This document shows positions 16,526 through 24,293 of a stretch of 45,456 nucleotides of DNA, piece by piece. A program made the translations under genes and the position numbers. This DNA is from Bacteroidota bacterium (lineage in GTDB: Bacteria > Bacteroidota > Bacteroidia > B-17B0 > Aurantibacillaceae), in assembly GCA_005787585.1 (NCBI GenBank), contig SYAL01000049.1:1-45456 (forward strand). Reading direction: 5' to 3'. Numbering within the stretch: position 1 is the stretch's first letter; every line of letters starts with the position of its first letter. The notes below the pieces were generated by a model that saw nothing but the letters and a program-made list of their open reading frames with translations, was not told the origin of the DNA and did not search any database.

Positions 16526-16556
16526 TTTGCAAAGATGAGGTATTTTTCTATTTTTG
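16526..16556 (+). promoter_or_regulatory. Promoter of the CAU tRNA gene
   Basis: TTTG at 16526-16529, 19 bases, then TATTTTTG at 16549-16556 is a perfect match to TTTG-N19-TAnnTTTG. The predicted start near 16562 leaves a leader of about 16 bases before the mature tRNA 5' end at 16579. Confidence 0.65.
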
Positions 16557-16578
16557 CAACCCGAAACCGATTTTTTTT

Positions 16579-16652
16579 GCTCCTATAGCTCAGCCGGTTA
16601 GAGCATCAGACTCATAATCTGAGGGTCCCTGGTTCGAGCCCAGGTGGGAGCA
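16579..16652 (+). tRNA. tRNA-Met (anticodon CAU)
   Basis: A complete 74-base cloverleaf. The acceptor stem GCTCCTA pairs with TGGGAGC (one G-T), followed by discriminator A. The D arm is GCTCAGCCGGTTAGAGC. The anticodon stem TCAGA/TCTGA encloses loop CTCATAA with anticodon CAT at 16613-16615. The T stem CCTGG/CCAGG encloses loop TTCGAGC. The 3' CCA is not encoded. The first acceptor pair is a normal G-C, so this is not initiator tRNA. A CAU anticodon also occurs on lysidine-modified tRNA-Ile, which cannot be fully excluded; elongator Met is my preference. Confidence 0.92.
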
Positions 16653-16662
16653 CGCTAAAAGC

Positions 16663-16693
16663 AAGCGCATCAAAATGAGGCGCTTCTTTTTTA
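16663..16693 (+). terminator. Rho-independent terminator after the tRNA gene
   Basis: AAGCGC at 16663-16668 pairs with GCGCTT at 16680-16685. An inner TCA/TGA helix extends the stem across one A-G mismatch with an AAA loop, and a T-rich tract follows at 16686-16693. It is correctly placed 10 bases after the tRNA 3' end. Confidence 0.75.
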
Positions 16694-16881
16694 GTTTGTT
16701 AAATTTTATTATAAAACTCGCCTTAATTCGAACTTCTAGCTGTTTTTTTTATCAACTATCTATTTTCTTAATTAAATTTTTTAACTCCATCTAAATATCA
16801 AAACTTTAAAAAAATTAAAAAAAATAAACCATATCGTTTTTCCGTTTTATTTTTTATATTTACTAAACTAAAATTTTTTTT

Positions 16882-17937
16882 ATGCCTCCTCCAAGTGATG
16901 CCAACTTGCGATATAAAATCATTGACGAATGTTTAACAAACATTTATAAGCCATTCCCAACAATGGATCATTTAAAATATACGATTGAACGTGAACTTAA
17001 AACATCTGTTTCAACGGCTACTATTCAAAAGGATATTGCGCAAATGAAAAAGGGCGAAGATGAGGGTGGCTATAATGCCCCAATAAAATTTAAACGTTCT
17101 AACCAAGGGTATTATTATGATTTTGTTAAGTTTCCTGATTTTACAATTCAATCCTTAAGTTTAAACGAAAAAGAATTTGAAACGATTGCATTAGCTGCAA
17201 GTGTTCTTCAACAATTTAAAGGCATTAAAGTAAACGATTCATACAACCATGCCATCGACAAATTATTTTCTTCTCTCAACATTAAAAAAACAGATAAAGA
17301 TAAAACCTCAGTAAACGCTATTCAGCCAGAAGAAACGACTTACATGCGAGGCATGGAACATTTTGAAACCTTGGTTACAAGTATTCGAAACAAAATACCC
17401 GTTTCGTTTATCCATTATTCCTACGATAAAAAATTATTTAAGTCTATTATTATTCATCCCTATTTGATAAAGGAGAGCAATAAGCGTTGGTATTTGGTTG
17501 GCTATTCTGAAGAGCATAATGAGCTGCGTTATTTTGGTTTAGATCGAATTTATGATCCGATACTTATTGATAAAAAATTCATTGAAAATAGAGATGAAGA
17601 TATACGCAGTTTATTTGATAATAAAATTGGTTTAACTAACATTAAATCTGATAAAGAAACGGTTGAGCCTGAAAAAATTAAACTTTGGGTAAGTAACAAA
17701 ATGGCCAATTATATAAAATCAATGCCATTACATAAATCTCAAACGTATAGAGAATACGATGGCGAAGGTGAAATTATAGTTACAATACAGGTGGTGCCAA
17801 CAACCGAACTCATTTCTTTGATTATGTCGTATAGCGAACACATGACGCTGATTAGTCCGAGATGGTTATGTAAAAGAATTGAACATAAATTAAACGACTC
17901 CTTATTAAAATATACTAAAAGTCTTGGCCATGAATAA
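16882..17937 (+). CDS. WYL-domain transcriptional regulator
   Basis: A 351-residue protein. The N-terminal part (about 1-75) is a DeoR/HTH_11-like winged helix (HLKYTIERELKTSVSTATIQKDIAQM). The central-to-C-terminal WYL domain (about 155-235) contains HPYLIKESNKRWYLVGYSEE and ELRYFGLDRI. A C-terminal extension follows, as in WCX-type regulators. WYL domains bind nucleic acid or nucleotide ligands, and such regulators often control DNA-repair or defence genes. It opens the + strand accessory run up to RmuC and overlaps the next gene by 8 bases, so it may regulate its own operon. The upstream 189-base gap is very AT-rich. Confidence 0.87.
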   Translation: MPPPSDANLRYKIIDECLTNIYKPFPTMDHLKYTIERELKTSVSTATIQKDIAQMKKGEDEGGYNAPIKFKRSNQGYYYDFVKFPDFTIQSLSLNEKEFETIALAASVLQQFKGIKVNDSYNHAIDKLFSSLNIKKTDKDKTSVNAIQPEETTYMRGMEHFETLVTSIRNKIPVSFIHYSYDKKLFKSIIIHPYLIKESNKRWYLVGYSEEHNELRYFGLDRIYDPILIDKKFIENRDEDIRSLFDNKIGLTNIKSDKETVEPEKIKLWVSNKMANYIKSMPLHKSQTYREYDGEGEIIVTIQVVPTTELISLIMSYSEHMTLISPRWLCKRIEHKLNDSLLKYTKSLGHE

Positions 17938-18397
17938 AAAAACGAAACAGAATTCTAAAGCGTTTATTTTTTCTAATCCAAGTCATAAAGATATGGACGG
18001 CGCTGTTCAATTACTTCGCATTACAATAAGTGATCAAGGAACTAAAATAGATTTTGGATATCAAGCTGGTGAGTTTGATGCCGGTGAATGGATTCACATT
18101 AAACCTGAAACCTTTATTCGTTGTAAAGAAATGGGAGAATCAATTGCCGAATCTTTTAAACCAAAAAAAATACAAACAAAATATTTTTTAATAAAAGCAA
18201 CTAACATTCCGTTTGGGCCAGCAAAACATCATTTTAATTCATCTATCGAATGGCGTTATTTTTCGCTTTACTTTCCAAAATTACCAGAAGGAACAACATC
18301 TTTTGATTTAATAGAAAAAGAATTTGGTGATAAAAACGAATTCAATTTTTATAACATCAGATTAGATGAAGATGAGAAAATGTCGATGATTTATTGA
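17930..18397 (+). CDS. Unknown protein translationally coupled to the WYL regulator
   Basis: About 155 residues, starting at an ATG that overlaps the WYL stop (ATGAATAA). A TTG six bases earlier is less likely. I recognise no family. The sequence is predicted mostly beta-strand, with aromatic segments such as SIEWRYFSLYFPKLPEG and a basic start. No signal peptide, membrane segment, or metal motif is visible. The 8-base overlap means it is made together with the regulator, so a partner or effector role is plausible but untested. Confidence 0.65.
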   Translation: MNKKTKQNSKAFIFSNPSHKDMDGAVQLLRITISDQGTKIDFGYQAGEFDAGEWIHIKPETFIRCKEMGESIAESFKPKKIQTKYFLIKATNIPFGPAKHHFNSSIEWRYFSLYFPKLPEGTTSFDLIEKEFGDKNEFNFYNIRLDEDEKMSMIY

Positions 18398-18497
18398 TTA
18401 AATTTCTTTAATTTGATACATATAATTAAATAAATTATTATTTTTTCACCCCAATTCACCTTAAAATACAAAAATAAATAAATTTTATTTTACTGCA

Positions 18498-18531
18498 AAT
18501 CAATTTGTTAATCTGCTAATTGATTTTTTTT
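18498..18531 (+). terminator. Possible terminator after the WYL two-gene unit
   Basis: AATCAATT (18498-18505) and AATTGATT (18518-18525) form an 8-bp A/T-rich hairpin with a 12-base loop, running directly into eight T (18524-18531). The stem is weak but the T tract is good. It lies in the 262-base gap between the WYL pair and the next gene. Otherwise I see nothing definite in that gap. Confidence 0.4.
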
Positions 18532-18659
18532 GCTCTTTTTTGAGTAAACCGCATAAACAATCCGTTTAACTCGCCATAGCTTTGTTGCAGAAATCAGAAT
18601 AACCAAAAATGATTTATAAATAAAAAAACAAAAAACTAAACCATAAAAACAATAACCTC

Positions 18660-19070
18660 ATGAAAACAAAAAAAACACAATCAATCATTTTTCAAATCCT
18701 AATTATTTTGAGTATTAATTATCTTATTTTAATTGTTGAAGGTTTTATTTTTAAAACACAATGGACACCTAATTTTATTTTTACACTGGCATTTTTTCAT
18801 TTTGGAACTTTTAGTTCGCTATACGCCACCTTTATTTCTAAAACACTTTCAAAAGAAAAGGAAGAATTTATTTTCAATTTTAATATGTTTTTCTACATAA
18901 GCTTTGTTGGCTTGTTATTTTATCACAACTGTCAGATTCAAACAGATACTTTAATGGTTAATTACATCATTGGGCTTTTTATGCTTTTTATGTCTATTAT
19001 ATTTTTATTTGAAACTGTCAATTCCTACAAAAAATACAATTTGTCTTTAATCATTAACACTAAAAATTAA
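18660..19070 (+). CDS. Small four-helix integral membrane protein
   Basis: A 136-residue hydrophobic protein with four probable transmembrane segments (about 9-29, 36-55, 72-92 and 100-120), a Lys-rich N-terminus, and a polar C-terminal tail. No family is recognised. It ends 3 bases before the DUF932 gene, so it is likely the first gene of a transcript running through the vWA gene. It could anchor or sense for that group, but nothing in the sequence shows this directly. Confidence 0.6.
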   Translation: MKTKKTQSIIFQILIILSINYLILIVEGFIFKTQWTPNFIFTLAFFHFGTFSSLYATFISKTLSKEKEEFIFNFNMFFYISFVGLLFYHNCQIQTDTLMVNYIIGLFMLFMSIIFLFETVNSYKKYNLSLIINTKN

Positions 19071-19073
19071 AAC

Positions 19074-19925
19074 ATGATGAAAACAGAACTTCAATCAACA
19101 TTAAATTGGGACATTAAACTTGAACCAGTTACTGTAAATAATTCATTTGATACTGGAAAAAAGGCCATTATCAGAAACGATACGAACCAACTACTCAGCA
19201 TTGTTGGTAAACATTATGAGCCTGTAACCAATTATCAATTGTTAGATTTTACTCATAAACTTACCAAAACAGGTGAGTTTAAATTAAAAGGCTTTGATGA
19301 GTTAAATAATGGGAAAATCATTCTTGCTTTTTTACAAAACACCAATCCGAATTTAAAAATAAATGGCTGCCAAAATGAAGAATATTTATTTATAGGAAAT
19401 TCGTTTGACGGCACTAAACGCTTTCATATTGGAACAGCCTCAAATTTGATTAGATGCGCAAATCAATTTTCATCATCCTTAAAAGTTTTTACAAAAAAAC
19501 ACACCTCGTTTTTAGATTTTAATGATTTTGAAATTAGCACTATTATTAAAACCTATAAAGCTAAAAAAGGAATTTTGTACGAATCCTTTAATGGTATGGA
19601 AAGCGTGAGAGTTGATGAGCGAGTGGTTAATCAACTTGTTAAAGAGGTTTATGCAATGCTTGCAACAGATAGTAAAACAATGAGTCATAAAGATTGGCGC
19701 AATAGTCCTTCCATGTTAAATCTTCAGTATTCGATAGAACGCGAAATGAAAGATTTAGGAAATAATGCTTTTGCTCTATTTAATGGGGTTACTTTTTACA
19801 CAACTCACGAAATGAGATCAACAGAAACATTTCATAGTCATATCAACGGAACCGCAAATATCATCAATCAAAAAGCCTATCGCTTTTGCAATAACCTAAA
19901 AAGAAATAATATTATTAATAACTAA
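19074..19925 (+). CDS. DUF932 family protein (phage/plasmid-like)
   Basis: The 283-residue protein follows the DUF932 pattern: LLSIVGKHYEPVTNYQLLDF, GKIILAFLQ, EEYLFIGNSFDGTKRFHIGTASNLIRCANQ (about 103-132), and a C-terminal helical part with YRFCNNLK. DUF932 proteins are typically carried by phages, plasmids and integrative elements. Their biochemical role is undefined. The start is one of two consecutive ATGs at 19074/19077. It lies 3 bases behind the membrane protein and 12 bases before the vWA gene, indicating one operon. Confidence 0.78.
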   Translation: MMKTELQSTLNWDIKLEPVTVNNSFDTGKKAIIRNDTNQLLSIVGKHYEPVTNYQLLDFTHKLTKTGEFKLKGFDELNNGKIILAFLQNTNPNLKINGCQNEEYLFIGNSFDGTKRFHIGTASNLIRCANQFSSSLKVFTKKHTSFLDFNDFEISTIIKTYKAKKGILYESFNGMESVRVDERVVNQLVKEVYAMLATDSKTMSHKDWRNSPSMLNLQYSIEREMKDLGNNAFALFNGVTFYTTHEMRSTETFHSHINGTANIINQKAYRFCNNLKRNNIINN

Positions 19926-19937
19926 ATACTTAAAAAA

Positions 19938-20900
19938 ATGATAACAGTAAAAGAAATACTAATCGATACATCAAGTTCCATGGGAGAAACACTACCAGGA
20001 AATAAAATCAAAATGGATTTGGCTAAAGAAATTTTAATTGACAAAATTTTACCATACATCAGTTCAGCCGATAAAGTAGGCATCCGTTTGTTTGGTGGCT
20101 CCTGCAATATGGTTGGCGGTTTACAAAATATTCCGAATGCAAATTTTAAAAAATTAAAAGATTTTATCTTAAATGATATTCCAGCACCAAGAGGTTCTAC
20201 GCCATTAGCTTTAGCCATTACAACAGCAGTGGATAATTTGAAACTTGAACCAAATGCAGAAAGAGAAATTTATTTGGTTACCGATGGTGAAGAAACCTGT
20301 GGTGGTAATGTGAAAGATGCTGCCGACTATGCCGCTAGTAATGGCATTAGTTGTAAAATACACATCATTAGCATTGGTGTCATCACCGAAGAAGCTATTA
20401 AGCAATTTGAATACATTACTGCGCGCACCGGCGGAAAAAATATTAGCATTGGAACTAAAAGCACATCTAAGGCCAGTATTGATAAAGAACTATCATTTTT
20501 ATTGGAAACAAATTTAGATAATTTTTGTGATACCATAGATCGAGAATTTATTGATAATAATGGGCATTATCGAAATATTGAAATTAGGTCTATTCGAGAT
20601 TTTGTTCAATATAAAAATTCTGAAGTCAATTTTATTCCTGGTATTAATGGCGCAACTTGTCAAAAATTATTAATTGTTGAATTTTATAATGAGGACAGTG
20701 GATTAACTAATTTAATAGAGGCACTCCAGCATGTTGAAGCTTGCGAACTAAAAAATAAAGAAGTGTTGATACTCATGAATAAATGGGATACCGATTATTA
20801 TTCTCACTATTTCAAATCATGGGTTAAACAGTTTAAAACGAAAGGGGTAGAAAAAGTTTGCATGAAGTTAGACGGCTTTAAATCTTATAAAGAATTGTAA
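19938..20900 (+). CDS. von Willebrand factor A (vWA) domain protein
   Basis: A 320-residue soluble protein. The vWA fold occupies about 1-190 with an intact metal-ion-dependent adhesion site: DTSSS (Asp10, Ser12, Ser14), Thr88 in GSTPLALA, and Asp116 in LVTDGEETCGG. The remaining 130 residues form an unassigned C-terminal domain. No signal peptide is present, so it is probably intracellular. Cytoplasmic vWA proteins usually act as adaptors with MoxR-type AAA ATPases or in multi-protein complexes, but no ATPase gene lies here. It is likely co-expressed with DUF932 and the membrane protein upstream. Confidence 0.83.
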   Translation: MITVKEILIDTSSSMGETLPGNKIKMDLAKEILIDKILPYISSADKVGIRLFGGSCNMVGGLQNIPNANFKKLKDFILNDIPAPRGSTPLALAITTAVDNLKLEPNAEREIYLVTDGEETCGGNVKDAADYAASNGISCKIHIISIGVITEEAIKQFEYITARTGGKNISIGTKSTSKASIDKELSFLLETNLDNFCDTIDREFIDNNGHYRNIEIRSIRDFVQYKNSEVNFIPGINGATCQKLLIVEFYNEDSGLTNLIEALQHVEACELKNKEVLILMNKWDTDYYSHYFKSWVKQFKTKGVEKVCMKLDGFKSYKEL

Positions 20901-20939
20901 AACATAAACAGTAAAAATAAAAAAATAAATAAAATTATC

Positions 20940-21344
20940 ATGAAAAAACAAATACAAAAAACAGACGATGCTTCTTTCAGAACGTATTTAAACTCAATTT
21001 GCCTAAATTCCTTATTTGAGCATGCCAGGGCTACTATGCCATATGAAATTATTATTGAAATTATGCTGAGGTACGACTATTTATACGAGGATTGTATTTC
21101 CTTTTTAGACAAGGATATTAGCTTTGATAAAAACAAATCTTTGAAAGAAAACTTAGAAGAGGCATTAAATCAATTAGATGAAGAATATATAAAAGAAATT
21201 ATGACTCATCTCTTTTCAAAAAAATTAGTGGTAGACATGTTATTGAAATGTACCGATAAATATGCCAGAGAAGATCTAATTTATAACCAAAACTTTTGGT
21301 ATGAAAATAAAGTTTGCGGTATTGATCATAATCATGTAAAATAA
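20940..21344 (+). CDS. Unknown 134-residue protein
   Basis: No family is recognised. The protein is predicted mainly helical and acidic, with NLEEALNQLDEEYIKEIM as a central amphipathic helix and five cysteines that do not form an obvious zinc motif. It begins 39 bases after the vWA gene on the same strand, after an A-rich leader similar to those of its neighbours, so it is probably part of the same accessory group. Confidence 0.5.
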   Translation: MKKQIQKTDDASFRTYLNSICLNSLFEHARATMPYEIIIEIMLRYDYLYEDCISFLDKDISFDKNKSLKENLEEALNQLDEEYIKEIMTHLFSKKLVVDMLLKCTDKYAREDLIYNQNFWYENKVCGIDHNHVK

Positions 21345-21390
21345 AATTTTTATCCATCTGAATAAATTTATAATTCTAAACCAAATAAAA

Positions 21391-21618
21391 ATGACAAAAA
21401 TACAACAACTCGAAAAAGAAAGACTTTTTTTAGAAACAATTCAAGAGCAATCTTTAAACATGCTAGAGCGTTTAAAAAATAACGGGAAGCATAATAATAT
21501 TGATTTTCATAGAGCCAAAGATCTGATTGGCATAATATTTAATAATGAACTCGATTATTTTGATAGAGAAACCGATGATTATTATAATTTGTATATCAAT
21601 TATTATTACAAGAATTAA
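21391..21618 (+). CDS. Unknown 75-residue protein
   Basis: A short, soluble, helical protein. The first half (KIQQLEKERLFLETIQEQSLN) looks coiled-coil. The C-terminus is rich in Tyr, Asn and Asp (DDYYNLYINYYYKN). No family is recognised. It lies 46 bases after the preceding unknown gene and 114 bases before rmuC on the same strand. Coding status rests on the clear ATG, the start context shared with its neighbours, and the lack of a competing frame. Confidence 0.45.
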   Translation: MTKIQQLEKERLFLETIQEQSLNMLERLKNNGKHNNIDFHRAKDLIGIIFNNELDYFDRETDDYYNLYINYYYKN

Positions 21619-21732
21619 AATAATGAATAACCTTGCATTATATTAGCGCAGTATTAAAAAGATAATAAACTAACAAATGAATACCCATTAAAATCAATTA
21701 ACAATAAACAAAAAATTTTAAGACATAAAAAT

Positions 21733-23094
21733 ATGGAAACCTTACTCATCATCCTCATTGCTTTAGCCATTCTAAATTTAATTTTAGTCTTTGTATTTAA
21801 AGCCAAACCAAATACTCAAAATCAAGAGCTCAGTTTAAAAATAGAAGCCCTAGATAAAAGTCTACAAAAAATTGAAAACAGTTTAAAAGACGATTTTAGA
21901 TTGAACCGCGAGGAAAATGCCAAACTCGCCAAAGATAATAGAAACGAACTAAATACCACCTTGAAAGATCTTAAAAAAGAATTAAGCGATACCTTAAAAG
22001 AGCTCAATGAAAAGGCTCAAAAGGATAATACCTTAATGCGCGACTCGATGGTAAACTCATTTAAAGGTTTTGAAGAAAGCTTTGATAAAAATGTACGCTC
22101 TTTTAATGATTTGCAACGTGATAAGTTTAAGGAGTTAAACGAAAAACAAAATATGTTAGTTGAAGGCACAGAAAAAAAGCTAGAAGCGATTAGAGTAACC
22201 GTTGAAGAAAAATTAGAAAAAACACTCAGCGAACGCCTTGGTCAAAGTTTTGAAACCGTTGGTAAACAATTAATAGAAGTGCAAAAAGGTTTAGGTGATA
22301 TGCAAACCTTAGCACAAGATGTGGGTGGATTAAAAAAAGTTTTAGGCAATGTAAAAATGCGCGGTGGCATTGGCGAAGTACAATTAGCCATGTTGTTAGA
22401 ACAAGTATTGGCACCTGAGCAATATCAGGCGAATGTAAAAACAAAAGAAGGCAGTGATGATTTAGTAGAGTTTGCTATTAAATTACCAGGTCGTGATGAA
22501 GAAAACTCTTGCGTGTGGTTGCCTGTAGATGCGAAGTTTCCTAAAGATATTTACGAACAATTGCAAACTGCTCACGAGTTGGGCGATTTACCAGCTATTG
22601 AAGTTGCTCAAAAGAATTTAGAAAACACCATTAAACGTATGGCAAAAGAAATCCACGAAAAATACATCGATCCCCCTAATACAACCGATTTTGGTATTAT
22701 GTTTTTACCTTTTGAGGGTATTTACGCAGAGGTTGTGCGTAAAGCTAGTTTATTAGAAGACTTAAATCGTAACTATAAAATTATTGTTACAGGCCCAACA
22801 ACTCTCGCTGCTATTTTAAATAGTTTACAAATGGGCTTTAAAACCCTAGCCATCCAAAAACGTAGTGGGGAAGTTTGGAAAGTATTAGGTGCTGTAAAAA
22901 AAGAGTTTGAAAATTTTGGTGGGCTAATGCAAAAAGCTCAAGGTAATATTCAAACAGGTTTAAACCAATTAGATGATGTGATTGGTAAACGTTCACGAGC
23001 TATACAACGAACTCTTAAAAGCATAGAAACTGCTTCGCAAACTGATACCAATTTGATTTTACCAGAAAGTGATGATGTGAATGAGGAGAATTAA
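21733..23094 (+). CDS. rmuC: DNA recombination protein RmuC
   Basis: A 453-residue protein with one N-terminal membrane segment (about 4-24), a long coiled coil (about 30-200), and the RmuC core. The core includes GGLKKVLGNVKMRGGIGEVQL, PVDAKFPKDIY, DFGIMFLPFEGIYAE, GPTTLAAILNSLQMGFKTLAI. The core is related to PD-(D/E)XK nucleases. RmuC limits DNA inversions or rearrangements at short inverted repeats, and homologues have been linked to defence islands. Here it ends a + strand run headed by a WYL regulator, with a 114-base gap before it, so it may have its own promoter. Confidence 0.93.
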   Translation: METLLIILIALAILNLILVFVFKAKPNTQNQELSLKIEALDKSLQKIENSLKDDFRLNREENAKLAKDNRNELNTTLKDLKKELSDTLKELNEKAQKDNTLMRDSMVNSFKGFEESFDKNVRSFNDLQRDKFKELNEKQNMLVEGTEKKLEAIRVTVEEKLEKTLSERLGQSFETVGKQLIEVQKGLGDMQTLAQDVGGLKKVLGNVKMRGGIGEVQLAMLLEQVLAPEQYQANVKTKEGSDDLVEFAIKLPGRDEENSCVWLPVDAKFPKDIYEQLQTAHELGDLPAIEVAQKNLENTIKRMAKEIHEKYIDPPNTTDFGIMFLPFEGIYAEVVRKASLLEDLNRNYKIIVTGPTTLAAILNSLQMGFKTLAIQKRSGEVWKVLGAVKKEFENFGGLMQKAQGNIQTGLNQLDDVIGKRSRAIQRTLKSIETASQTDTNLILPESDDVNEEN

Positions 23095-23103
23095 AATATA
23101 AAT

Positions 23104-23126
23104 AAATAATATTTTGAATATTATTT
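23104..23126. repeat. A/T-only perfect hairpin behind rmuC
   Basis: AAATAATATT and AATATTATTT are exact inverted copies around TTG, starting 10 bases after the rmuC stop. The stem has ten A-T pairs and no T tract follows, so it is not a classical terminator. It may still act as an mRNA 3' end structure. The rest of the 242-base gap to the next gene shows nothing definite. Confidence 0.25.
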
Positions 23127-23336
23127 ATGAATAAAAAAAACACAGAATTTAATTTTAATGAATAGCAATACTACTAATCATTATTAAATAAAAAATATAA
23201 AGAATATAAAAAGTATTTTCCTATAATTATCTAAAAAAGAAGTAAATTAGATAGCATGAATAATTTTTTTTAATTTTTTAATTTGAATTAGTCGAATTAG
23301 TTCAACTATTTAATAATCAACTTTAATACAGCGCTG

Positions 23337-24239
23337 ATGTTAAAACTAAATAAATATCCATTTACCGCCATTCTTGGTTGGTCGGCTAGTAGATATGATA
23401 AATTTAAAATTTGTCAAAGGCAATATTATTACGATTATTATGCAAAAAACTACGATTTTGAAATAGAAAAAAAAGAATTACTTCGGCTTAAACAACTTAC
23501 CTCTGTTGCTTTAGAAATAGGAAATATTTTTCATGATGTTGTAAAAGCTATACTCCAGCGCTTAGTCAAAAGCCCTAAAAATATTGATAGAGATAAACTA
23601 AAAATTTGGGCGAAAAAACTAGCGACTGATTACTGTAATAAAAAGGAATTTTTTGAGGTTTATTATAAACAGCAGCAACAAATAAATACTGAAGAAATTT
23701 CTAATACGGTTTTAGAGTACCTCGATAGATTTTTAGATAGTGAGAGATTTAAGTGGATTATTGATAACGCAATGAAGCAATCAAACGAATGGATGATTGA
23801 GCCTGATGGATTTGGAGAAACAAGAATTAATGGATTAAAAGCTTATTGCAAGGTAGATTTTTTGATGCCACTCGGAGATAAAATTTATATTTTTGATTGG
23901 AAAACGGGAAAGGAAGATGAACTAAAGCAGCGAAAACAATTAGCAGGCTATACTTCATTTGCATGTAGTCTCTATAGCAAGACACCTGATGATGTAATTT
24001 GTATAATTTATTTTTTGAAGGAAAATAAAGAAAAAATTATCACTTTTACTAATGATGAAATTTTATCATTTTCAGAATCAATATTAACTGAAACTCAAGA
24101 AATGTATCAATTTACAAACGATATCAATAATAATATACCTAAATCTAAAGAATCATTTGAAAAAATAGTTCAAACAAGAATTTGTGATTATTGTAACTAC
24201 AAAGGTATTTGTATTAAAAATGAGACAGATATTTTATAA
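23337..24239 (+). CDS. PD-(D/E)XK nuclease, RecB/Cas4-type with predicted Fe-S cluster
   Basis: A 300-residue stand-alone nuclease. The RecB-family core is visible: His66 in GNIFHDVV, Asp174 in CKVDFLMP, Asp187-Trp-Lys189 in IFDWKTGK, and the QLAGY motif (201-205) that marks RecB/AddB/Cas4 exonucleases. Cys26 (FKICQRQ) together with Cys283, Cys286 and Cys292 (ICDYCNYKGIC) form the split four-cysteine arrangement of the AddB/Cas4 iron-sulfur staple. No helicase, cas1 or cas2 gene lies nearby and no CRISPR array is visible. It is probably a DNA-end-processing exonuclease, with its substrate and partner unknown. Confidence 0.82.
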   Translation: MLKLNKYPFTAILGWSASRYDKFKICQRQYYYDYYAKNYDFEIEKKELLRLKQLTSVALEIGNIFHDVVKAILQRLVKSPKNIDRDKLKIWAKKLATDYCNKKEFFEVYYKQQQQINTEEISNTVLEYLDRFLDSERFKWIIDNAMKQSNEWMIEPDGFGETRINGLKAYCKVDFLMPLGDKIYIFDWKTGKEDELKQRKQLAGYTSFACSLYSKTPDDVICIIYFLKENKEKIITFTNDEILSFSESILTETQEMYQFTNDINNNIPKSKESFEKIVQTRICDYCNYKGICIKNETDIL

Positions 24240-24293
24240 TGGCTAAATCATATCCCTTAAAAAAAATAAATCAAGCGCTAGTTTTAATTTATT

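Noticed and set aside
23337..24239. Part of a CRISPR-Cas locus because of the Cas4-like nuclease
   Set aside because: No repeat-spacer array and no cas1, cas2 or effector gene is present in the window.
16579..24293. Genomic island integrated at the CAU tRNA
   Set aside because: The accessory run does begin after a tRNA, but I found no integrase gene and noticed no repeat of the tRNA 3' end (GTTCGAGCCCAGG...) downstream; the tRNA is also followed by its own terminator.
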